Below, in pieces: positions 33,660-43,200 of a DNA stretch of 64,000 bases. The DNA comes from Malus domestica. Its lineage: Eukaryota > Streptophyta > Magnoliopsida > Rosales > Rosaceae. The stretch is from the NCBI RefSeq assembly GCF_042453785.1, contig NC_091663.1:20730501-20794500 (forward strand), written 5' to 3'. Position 1 is the stretch's first letter. The number at the start of each line of letters is the position of its first letter. The translations under genes were made by a program, and so were the position numbers. Under the pieces are notes generated by a model. It searched no databases and was not told where the DNA came from. It saw only the letters and a program-made list of their open reading frames with translations.

Positions 33660-33984
33660 CTATCACAATTGGATGAAATCAGTAAAACCTGTGAAGGGTG
33701 TGTTTAGGAAGCATCACATAGATCCATTTGAAGCTGGAAAAGCATGGGGAGCAATAAAACCACTGGAATTGATTCATACTGATGTGTGTGGTCCTATGCA
33801 TACTACTATCAGTGGAAACAATACTTCTTGATTTTCACTGATGATTACTAAAGAATGTGTTGAGTCTTCATGAGATTCAGATCATAAGTGTTCAAAATTT
33901 TCAAAAAGCTCAAAGCCATAGTAAAATTGCAAAGTGGACATCAAATCAAGAAGATAATGAGTGATAAGAGAAGTGAATATACCT
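33660..33984 (+). pseudogene. Copia integrase, upstream piece
   Basis: Reads DPFEAGKAWGAIKPLELIHT with DVCGPMHTT, the conserved start of the copia integrase core with the first catalytic Asp in HTDVCGP. It continues with several stops to a frame ending SEYT, where the nested LTR element begins. The other half resumes at 37372. Confidence 0.75.
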
Positions 33985-34352
33985 TGTTGATGCATAAAAC
34001 CGAAGATCTTGGTACAACGTAAATCCGACCGTGAATCTGCAGAAATGTAAATAACACAAGATGTATCGTGGTTCACCCCAAGGTTTGGGCTACGTCCACA
34101 CTGATTGTATTGTATTTCTCTGAGAAGTGAGGGAGAGAGAGCTCTAAGAGTGAGAGCTTTGAGAGGGGGTGAGTGGGGTGAGAAGGCTCCAGAAATGGCC
34201 TCTTCTAATTGTAAGGGTGAGGAGTTTTTTTATAGAATAAGGGCTTCTCACTTATTACATATTTGCCCCTTCCTTTATCACATGATTACATTTAAGTCCC
34301 CTGAGTATTTGTACGAGATCTAAATACGGAGGCCCTAAATATGGTATAAACA
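33985..34352 (-). repeat. 3' LTR of the nested element
   Basis: On the plus strand it runs TGTTGATGC...GGTATAAACA, a near copy of 37003-37371. It contains the 'ttatagaataagggcttctc' segment that recurs in degenerate form in the internal tandem array. Confidence 0.88.
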
Positions 34353-35062
34353 GTAGTCCCCCAAGTCTTTAGTTAAGAGAGTCTTTTGGCTAGAGACTTG
34401 AAATTCAGTCCATGTGTGGGCCGAAGTAACTAGATGTTGTCTTGAGCTGATGCTCGATATGAGGCGGTGCTCAATCTGAAATGATGCTCAACTAGAAGTA
34501 GTACATATTGCGAGGCTGCTCGGCTCGTGGCTTATGTTGCCTTCATTGGCTCGGCTTGTGGCTTTGAAGGTGAGGGAGTCCCTTTTATAGAATAAGGGTT
34601 CGCTCTTCACTACATAAGTGATGGGTTATGAATGATGCTGGCGGTGAGGCGGTTGCTCAGCTGGCGGCGATGCTCTTTAATGGAGGTGAGGTAGTCCCTT
34701 TTATAGAATAAGGGCTCGCTCCTCAATACTTAAGTGATGGGCTATGAGTGATGCTCGCGGCGAGGTGGTTGCTCAGTTGGCGGCGTTGCTCTCTAATGAA
34801 GGTGAGGGAGTCCCCTTTATAAAATAAGGGCTCGCTCCTCAATACATGAATAATGTGTGCTCTCTAATGAAAGTGAGGGAGTCCCTTTTATAAAATAAGG
34901 GCTCGTTCCTTAATACATAAATAATAGGCTAAGTCCCCCAAGTGTTTTTCATGAAGCCCAGTTGAGGCCCAATATATGGTACATAATGTAGTCCCCTAAG
35001 TCTTTGGTCAATAAAGTCTGTTGGCTGGAGACTTCAAATTGAGTCCATGTATGGGCCGAAGT
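34353..35062 (-). repeat. Tandem array built from LTR-end-like sequence
   Basis: About four degenerate units of roughly 60-130 bases share 'gagtcccttttatagaataa' and 'ggctcgctcctcaata' (34560-34930). The sequence following the 3' LTR ('agtccccc'...'catgtgtgggccgaagt') is repeated near 34989-35062. The units resemble part of the LTR itself, so the element seems to have amplified its own end sequence. Confidence 0.6.
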
Positions 35063-35095
35063 GGCGGTTGTTCGAAGACGATATTTGTATACCCT

Positions 35096-35660
35096 GCACT
35101 GAAGCTTTGTAGGTGAAGCTTTGCAAGTGAAGCTTTGTAGGTGAAGCTCTGTAAATGAAGCTTTAGAAGCTAGAGTTTTTGTAAATGAAGCTTTTGAAGC
35201 TGATTGACATGAGTAATGCTCATGAATGTTTATGTTGATTGACATGAGTGATGCTCATGGATGTTGACATGAGTGATGCTTATGAATGTTAACATGAGTG
35301 ATGCTCATGAATGTTTATGTATAATTGATATGAGTGATGCTCATGAGTGTTTATGTATGATTGACATGAGTAATGCTCATGTATGATTTGAAGTACTGGG
35401 CGTACTTTTGATCACCTGGTTGGTGGCACGAAGGAGAGTACAGGTTGTGCATTTCATCACCTGGTTGGTGGCATGAATGGCTAGTTGCCAAATGATATTA
35501 GAGTACGGGTTGTACATTTCATCACCTGGTTGGTGGCATGAATGGCTAGTTGCCAAATGATATTTAGAGTACAGGTTGTACACTTCATCACCTGGTTGGT
35601 GGTAATAGCAGCGGGTTGCAAAATAATTTTGGAGTACTGGCGTACTCTTGATCGCCTGGT
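35096..35660 (-). repeat. Minisatellite arrays in the nested element
   Basis: Three arrays follow each other: 'gaagctttgtaggt'-type units (35096-35190), 'gacatgagtgatgctcatga'-type units (35200-35380), and units containing 'cacctggttggtggcatgaa' (35395-35660). None codes for a credible protein. Confidence 0.7.
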
Positions 35661-36406
35661 TGGAGCTATTTTGGGCTTATGGGTCTTCGCTCTCTACACA
35701 ACATTCCAGCCCATTTATTTTGGGCTTTGCCGTTTTTTTTAATTACCTTCTGATGGGGTTTATACAGATGTCTCCAAAAGATACGAAAAATAAATTACAT
35801 CATTAAAAAATAAGGAAAGTAAACCACATCATTCTGGTGGGGTGTTTATTCCTTGCTTTTGCTTGTGTTTTTCTGCTGCACTCTCTCTGTCTCTTCACCT
35901 GGCAGACAGAAGGCATCATAATAATAAGAATATCTTTTGCTTTTCTTCTTTTCTCTTTTCCTTTTTCTTTTCTTCTTTTGTTTTGTTTCCTACTGCATCT
36001 CTGTCTTTCCACCTCCATCCTTTCTGGCAAACTTGCTTTACTTTTTCTTTTCATTTCCGTGGATCAGCTTCCAAGGCGATGTAGAGCGCTTGGCTGATGG
36101 CAGGGTATAGGTTCAACAACTTGCTGCTAGTGCCATGAACAATCATTTCCTCCTGCCAACTCCGACCCGTTCAAGCTAGATTTTCCGTAGGATTCTCAAT
36201 GGGAACTGGCAAGGCAGCTGGACCTACAGTCATTGGACAATTTGGCACCACTGGAAATCCACTGGCGTTACGAGGGTTGGATAGTGGCGGAGGAGGCAAT
36301 GGATGCGACTAGATGCGTCATCTTAAAGATGTACTTGCTCTTCGCCCATTGAAGATGGAGAGACCGTATTGGTGGTGATGTCAAAGAATAGATTGGATCA
36401 ATGTAC

Positions 36407-36633
36407 CTGCAATCTATAATTTTAAGTGTGTCGTCTACGGCTATAGCAGAAAAACAATAACCATTTCTTTTATCCAGCTTCTGAATCAAATAAACCCTAT
36501 CGGCAGCCTCCTGCCACAATCGACCAGCAACGTAGATGGCGGCCATGGTGGAGACCATGGCGAGCAAGAGAGCTGCAATCCGATAGTGAAAAGCCGAGCC
36601 GGATAGCCGGTTGTGCGACGGCCGGCTATGCAT
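36407..36633 (-). pseudogene. Captured exon 1 of a hydroxyproline O-galactosyltransferase (HPGT1-like)
   Basis: Minus-strand frame of 75 codons plus two bases beginning MHSRPSHNRLSGSAFHYRI. A type II membrane anchor (ALLLAMVSTMAAIYVAGRLW) is followed by AADRVYLIQKLDKR and SAIAVDDTLKIIDC, the pattern of the N-terminus of plant HPGT1-3 enzymes, which add galactose to hydroxyproline of arabinogalactan proteins in the Golgi. The exon ends in a legitimate donor (TTGCAG|gtacat), so genomic DNA including intron start was captured, not a spliced message. No catalytic galactosyltransferase domain follows. The copy is in sense with the host element, near its 5' end. The family call is from memory. Confidence 0.7.
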
Positions 36634-36814
36634 GTTTTTTTCCGGTGCAGCAGAAAACAAAAGGGCGCAGGGCTCGAGCGAATTTCAGTGAGTGGCGGCG
36701 TCGTTTTGGGGATCTTGGAAGCGCTTCTGGAGCCAGTAGTCTTGGAACCCAGGGGAGGACGTCCATGGCCAGTTTGCTTTTTTCTTTCCTTGCTGTCAAT
36801 CTCGAAACGACTTC

Positions 36815-36818
<4 letters not shown>

Positions 36819-36863
<45 letters not shown>
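36819..36863. repeat. GA microsatellite in captured leader
   Basis: About 22 uninterrupted GA units (CT on the minus strand) just upstream of the captured HPGT exon; probably part of its original 5' untranslated region. Confidence 0.85.
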
Positions 36864-36866
<3 letters not shown>

Positions 36867-36982
36867 TGATACGTTTAAGAAGATGAACCAGCGGATCATT
36901 TCTGGTTCTAGGTCTTGTGATTTTGCAGATTCACGGTAGAGGTGAAAAAATAAAAAAGAACCGACATAGTTTTTTGTGTCGA

Positions 36983-37000
36983 TTCCCACAGACGGCGCCA
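36983..37000 (-). other. Primer-binding site of the nested element
   Basis: The minus strand reads TGGCGCCGTCTGTGGGAA, two bases inside the LTR end at 37003. This sequence is widespread as a primer-binding site of plant Ty3/gypsy-type and LARD elements. Confidence 0.8.
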
Positions 37001-37002
37001 AA

Positions 37003-37371
37003 TGTTGAATGCACAAAACCGAAGGTCTTGGTACAACGTAAATCCGATCGTGAATCTGCAGAAATGTAAATAACACAAGATGTATCATGGTTTACCCCAA
37101 GGTTTAGGCTACATCCACACTGATTGTATTGTATTTCTCTGAGAAGTGAGGGAGAGAGAGCTCTAAGAGTGAGAGCTCTGTGAGGGGGTGAGAGAGGTGA
37201 GAAGGCTCTAGAAATGGCCTCTTCTAATTGTGAGGGTGATGAGTCCTTTTATAGAATAAGGGCTCCTCACTTATTACATATTTGCCCCTTCCTTTATCAC
37301 ATGATTACATTTAAGTCCCCTAAGTATTTGTACGAGATCTAAATACGGAGGCACTAAATATGGTATAAACA
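37003..37371 (-). repeat. 5' LTR of the nested element
   Basis: Plus-strand reading TGTTGAATGC...GGTATAAACA, matching 33985-34352 nearly base for base. An LTR promoter reading leftward would drive transcription through the captured HPGT exon. Confidence 0.88.
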
Positions 37372-38915
37372 TACCTCACTGGAATTCAACTCATTCATTT
37401 AGATTTGGGCCTAGAAAAGCAACTCATAATTGCATATTCACCATAGCAAAATGTCTTACAGAAAGGAAGAACATGACTATAGTTGAAATGGCTAAGTATA
37501 TGCTACATAAGAAGAAATTGTCTTATTTATTTTGGGAGAGGTAGTAAACACTATTCTGTATCTTTTAACTAGGTACCCTACCAAAACTTTGACAAACAAA
37601 CTCCATTTGGAATGTTTAGTGGAAAAAAAACAACAATCAACCAGCTAATAGTACTTGACTCAATATGCTTTGCTTATGTACTTTCATAGTGAATGCACAA
37701 ATTAGAAAAGTCCAGCAACAAGAGCATTTTGCTGGATTCGGAACAAGTGAGAAAGGTTAGACTTTTCAATCTGATGACAAAAAAAAAAAAAAAAAAAATC
37801 TCTCAAGATATGTGATATTTGATGAAGAAGCACTATGGAATTGGGAAACAAGTATAGAGGAGAAAGAAAATTTCCATTTATAATTTGATCTGAATGGAAT
37901 GGAATCCAATCAAAATGGATAAATTGAACAAGAAGTCCTGGAATATGTTCATCACCAACGACACCTCAACCAGCAAGTGTAAGTCCACAACAAAGTCAAC
38001 CGCAGAGTGAGAGCCAAGCTTAACTCCAGTAAGAATGAGAAATTTGGAGGAGATATAATCTATTAGTAACTACTATGTAGTTGAACTCAAGACTTATGAG
38101 GAAGTTGAGAAAGATAAATATTGGTAAAAGGTAATGAGAGAGGAACTATCAATGGTAGAAAAGAATGAGACATGGGAATTGGTTAATAGGCCAAGTGACA
38201 AGCTAGTGATTGGAGTAAAGTAGGTCTACAAGAACAAGCTAAATTAATGCAAAAGAACAAGGCCAAACTAGTAGTTAAAGGCTGCTCATAAAAGCCTGGT
38301 GTGGATTTCAATGAAACCTTTGCTCTGGTAGCAAGGTTGGATACCATAAGGACATTGATTGCCTTGGCAACTCAAAAAGGATAGAAGCTACATCAACTCA
38401 ATATGAAGTCAGCTTTCTTAGATGGAGTGCTAGAAGAGGTGTTTGTGGAACAATCACAATGTCTCACAATTGAAGAGAATCCTAACAAAGTTTACAAATT
38501 GAAGAAGGCTCTCTATGACCTAAAACAAACTCCAAGGGCTTGGTACAGTGAAATTGGTTTCTATTCCATTGAGAAAAGATTCCAAAAGAGTCCAAATGAA
38601 GCCACTTTCCACACCAAATCTGGAAGTGACTCAAGAACCCTCATTGTGTCAATCTATGTTGATATGTGGATAACGTAGTCTACATTGAAAATGATGAAAC
38701 GATGAAGCAATGATTGCAGAATTCAAGGTAAAAATGATGAAGAGGTATGAGATGAGATGAATGACCTAAGCTTCTTGCATCATTTTCTTGGCATTGGGGT
38801 AATACAACAGTCAAATGGCATCTTTATTCATTAGAAAAATTATGCCCACATGCTACTTAAAAGTTTGGATTGAAGGAATGTAAACCTATGTCCACTCCTC
38901 TATTTGCAAATTAGA
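37372..38915 (+). pseudogene. Copia integrase (downstream piece) and reverse transcriptase
   Basis: The first part continues the integrase after the insertion (SLEFNSF, then degenerate forms of the conserved SPQQNGVAERKN and RCPTKA segments). From about 38150 the reverse transcriptase follows: ARLDTIRTLIALATQKG, MKSAFLDGVLEEVFVEQ, KLKKALYDLKQTPRAWY and the active-site region IVSIYVDMW near 38647, where the expected YVDD is altered. Stops occur throughout. Confidence 0.75.
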
Positions 38916-38920
38916 AGCTC

Positions 38921-39627
38921 ATGAAGGATGATGGGAGTGAACCTTTTGATTCAAATATATATGGAAGCATTGTTGGCAGTCTTTTGTATTTAACTGCAAC
39001 AAGACCAAGCTTGATGTTTGCAACTAGCATACTCTCAAGATTTATGCAAAATCCTACCAAAATTCACATGGGAACTGCTAAGAGGGTGCTAAGATATGTT
39101 CAAGGATCCAGTGGAATCAAACATGAAATGGGAAAGTCAACGATCCTAATTGGATTTTGTGACAGTAATTGGAAAGGTAGTGAAGATGATTGCAAAAGCA
39201 TATCTGGGTATGCTTTTACATTTGGCTCAGGTGTATTTTCATGGACCTCAGCTAAGCAACAAAGTTTTTCACTATCTACTATAGAGGCTGAGTATGCGAG
39301 TGCCTTAGAAGCAACATCTCAGACCATTTGACGAGATTCATACTCAAGGATTTTGGTGAATTGCATATTGATGCCACACCTCTTCCATGTGATAACACTT
39401 CTGCGATTACTATGACAAAAAATCCAATGTTTCATCAAAAGACAAAGCACATCAAGAGAAGATATTATTTCATCAAGGAAACATTACAAGAAAACATCAT
39501 TGAGCTTCATTACTGCAAGACAGAAGAACATATTCATCAAGCCACTTCCAAAGGACATATTCACTTACCTCAAGCGATTGCTCATGTGACAACCATAACC
39601 AATTTAGAGGGGAGTGTTGGAACCTAA
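38921..39627 (+). pseudogene. Copia RNase H, broken
   Basis: Frame 38921-39331 has GSLLYLTATRPSLMFATSIL and RNase H motifs DSNWKGSEDDCKSISGY, FSWTSAKQQSFSLST and EAEYASALEA. Frame 39328-39627 continues with CDNTSAITMTKNPMFHQKTK and the KHIKRRYYFIKE segment to the C-terminus. A frameshift separates the two at about 39330. Confidence 0.8.
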
Positions 39628-40020
39628 ATTGCTTCTGGTTCCTCGAATTGAAGGTTCGATGATGAAGGAAGCTTCTAGTTTTTGTTTTAAATGTAACAAC
39701 TAGTTTTTCAGCTTCTAGTTTTAAGCTTTTAATCAAGTGTAAGTGTACAGTCCAGATTAGATCCCTTAAAACCTTAATATAAGGCTAGGATCAAATATGG
39801 AAACTGGTTAGGTGATGAAGATAGTACACGTTCGCCGTCTAGCTCAATTAGAGATAAGATTGTGAGTTGGCAATATAACAAAACCCTAATCAGTCTCATA
39901 TACAAATGGAATCAAGTTGCTGTATTTTGCACAGCCTTGCAGCCATCACATACTGAAAATTCTTTCATTCCTCATACACAAAATCAATCAAACAGTAAAA
40001 TACACAAACTGCAAACTGCA
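39615..40020 (+). repeat. Copia 3' LTR
   Basis: Starts TGTTGGAACCTAAATTGC right after a purine run (agaggggag). It shares several blocks with 32354-32512. The right end is estimated where similarity stops, near 'aaactgca'. Confidence 0.65.
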
Positions 40021-40202
40021 GTGAGAATCTTATTGATTGACCTTAAAGCGAATTCATATACATGACATACAATGAAGATACAGAAAACTTTGATCTTATT
40101 ATTCAAACACGATGCGATATATACAGGAGCATCTTCTCCATTTCTAATCAAGTTTAAGAAAATAATACAAGAAAAGGAAAATAGTCAAAGTACCTGCAAT
40201 TT

Positions 40203-43200
40203 TTAAACAGTTGCTCTAGAACGCTTTACAGGGGCTTTCATAGAAGATAGGTACTTAGCATCTGCCTTGTCAATTCCATTAAAAAGATATCCGAAAGGCG
40301 GCATTTCTATGTACTTTCCAGAACTAGGAACAACCTTCAATTCATCATTTTCCCAAACAACCCTTCCACCAGAAATGGTCACTTCAACCTTGCCCTGAGA
40401 AAGTGGAACATGATCACTTCAAGGATTTGTTCAAGCAAAATTGCCACATCAGCTATCAAAGTACAAATTTGCCTAAAAATTTTGTCTGGCTCTTGCAGAT
40501 GCTTGAATCGTAAATGCAGGTAGATTATGATATGTAAGTAAATGGAGAGGCTTGAGAGGAAAATACTACATTGAAAAACTGAACCCACACACAAGGAAAC
40601 AAGGAGTTGGAAGTGTGATGCAGGGAAACATATAACTACGAAAGAAAAATAACAATCCATAACCTTCCTTGGAACCTCTTCGAGTAGGAAGTTGTAATTT
40701 CATAAAGAAAAATAACAGAGCTGCTATTTTAACTCCTAAAACGTCATCATGCATTCCTTAAGAATAAAAAAATAAAGTGAAGAGGAGTGCAGTATGACAT
40801 TTTTGGAGCTCTAATAATAATTTAAAGACTCTTCCTATGACGAAAGAATGCTGCAGTTGAGAAACTAAAGTACTTAACATGCAATATCTTCACAGAAATG
40901 GATGCTGTTTGTAGGGATAGAATAAGTAAAAGATAAACAGGAAAGTAGGATGTCAAGGGCGTACAATCACATCTATGCATTAAAAGGCAAATAAAAATAC
41001 ATATACCATAGGTATGCTGCTATGCCTAAGGACTGAGTAAGCAAAGAACACAGAGCAATTGAAAGCTCAAGTAAACCAACTTTCTTGTCCTTATTTTTTT
41101 CCATATGAATCTTATTACTTAAGGAAAATTCTCTCTCCGAACCGTGCGGGAAGGTTTACCATCACACGGCTCACCAACTTGATTTTCAGTATAGGTTAAA
41201 CGTCAAAATTCTTTGTATCACATATTGGTTTTGGCATCAAACAAATTGGTAAAATTGCATTTGACAGTATCCATTACCTGGACACGCAAATAATGTATAT
41301 GTATATAGTATATCCACACACATATAACATTATGTAAAGTCAGAAACCTCAGAACAATTTTGCTTTTGCTAGTATTAGACACCTGAAATATGTATCCATG
41401 CCTGTAGATCATAGAACCAATGTGTCCCATAGAGGGATCACTAGCTTTATAATTCTAAAATAATATTCTAGAAAAAGCATATCCCTCCCTCGTGTGAAGT
41501 GAAAATGATTACCTTCCCTTTCCATCCCTCGTAGACATTGGTATCTGTTCTAGAGTGGTGGGACTTTGCATGTATCTCAAAGCTTGAGTTTGGATTTAGT
41601 ATAATTATATCTGCATCAGAACCTGCGCGAATTGCTCCCTTCCTAGGATATATATTGAAAAGCCTAGCACTGAAATACCATTGACACTGAAATCACTTTG
41701 ACATACTTTAAACAGCATAATGGAAATCATGTAGTAAAATATACTTTATCTCAAAAGTTCACAACTCGAATAATAAACAAGAAAACCACAGCAAGCATAC
41801 CATTCAGTACTCGTCAACCGGACGTAGTCAGTAACAGAAATTTGACCAGATTCCTGGGATTTAGAAAAATATATATATATTATCCAAAAGTTTGATTCTA
41901 ATTTAAGCTGCTTATTAGAAGGAATGAGATTTTGTGGCAGCTTACCACCATTGTATTCCATACAAGATGCATCCTCTCCTCAATACCTAATTTCCAGTAA
42001 CCATGTTAAGCATTAGAAAGTACAATTATGGTAGAAAACAAGCATATATCTTAGTTAAACAACATCAAAGATCATTTGATGACTACCATTGACACCATTT
42101 GGAATTTTCCGGAAATCATCTATTCCAAGAGCTTTCTGTGTTGAATTGAAGGTACAATGATCCGTTCCTACAAGCTGCACATTGCTAAATCTACTTTTAG
42201 AAAACATTCATATTTTCATAAAACAAATTTGTACACTATTAAACTTAGGCAACTGAAAATTATATGTACTCTTAGAGTTAGAAATTAGGTCAAAATCTGG
42301 TTCTGAGTACAATGTTAAGGGATAACCACAAACTTGTCTTCTTATTTACAGTAATAAATCACTACAGTACCAAGAGGCCCTGTGGATCAAATCAGACAGT
42401 TCTCAAATAAGGTTGCAATAAGAAATAAACCTGCAGAACTCCCATTGAAAGAGCAGCTTGAAGGGCTTTGTCATGTCCAGCTACCCTTATAGGGGGACTC
42501 ATGACATACCTGAAACATCAGAAGACAATTGTTCTTAACGTAGAACCTTTGACTACCTGAACATAACATAAATTAAATAGAGAGAACTCTTACTTAGCAG
42601 CAGTGATAAAGTCAGGATCCCAAAGCCAAGAATCATTAAGCACTAACCCAGAAAGTACTGTCTCGCCAATCACCTTCTGCCCTGCCATTTAATAATCATT
42701 TGGAGCACGCGTTCAGTACTTAACTCAAAACTAACAGTTTGAGGGTGCATAATGACCTATTCAAAATAACCAATGGAATTTTTTTTTTATTTTTTAGAAA
42801 ATACAATAATCAATTTTAATGAGCTTCTTCTCTATTTATTAGGCATGTGTTTCCGAATTGTTTCTTAGTTTGTTCACTGTACTCTTTCGATTAAGCCATC
42901 TTTTTGGCTTTTTGATCTAGGAAACGATGAAGAAGAAGATATCAAAATTGACGAGTATAATGATGGTCACTTGTTGGAATTTTCCAAAAACCACACCAAC
43001 TTAGATAAGAAATCTTTTCACTTGCTAAATTGCACTCTGGCTTGATACATAAACTCTGCAACATACTATTTATGGAACCCTTTCAACAACTTGGTCCAAA
43101 TCACATCATGGAACTTTGGTAAAGGATGATCGAACATGATTTAGACTTGAAACAGTCATGTTAGACGATGAACTTGGTTCAGACAAAATTAAAAGAGAGA

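Larger units (their letters stand above)
33985..37371 (-). mobile_element. Non-autonomous LTR retroelement with captured host exon, TSD TACCT
   Basis: Two direct LTRs (33985-34352 and 37003-37371) flank 2.65 kb without gag or pol. The five bases on each side of the element are TACCT (33980-33984 and 37372-37376). The primer-binding site at 37000-36983 and a polypurine tract (minus strand TTGGGGGACT, about 34357-34366) show minus orientation. Inside, reading 5' to 3' on the minus strand: a GA-rich leader and first exon of an HPGT-type galactosyltransferase (36863-36407), unidentified sequence, then tandem arrays. By eye the LTRs differ at about 20 positions, mostly transitions. Confidence 0.88.
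32354..40020 (+). mobile_element. Ty1/copia element, decayed, with nested insertion
   Basis: A shortened 5' LTR (32354-32512) matches the 3' LTR (39615-about 40020). Between them are gag, integrase, reverse transcriptase and RNase H in copia order on the plus strand, all with stops and frameshifts. A 3387-bp LTR element (33985-37371) with its own target duplication splits the integrase region. Removing it leaves about 4.3 kb of copia sequence. No target duplication of the copia element itself was identified. Confidence 0.85.

Noticed and set aside
36486-37088. 200-codon minus-strand open frame over the nested element's 5' end
   Set aside because: It runs through the LTR, primer-binding site and GA microsatellite in a different frame from the HPGT exon. 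It is a composition artefact.
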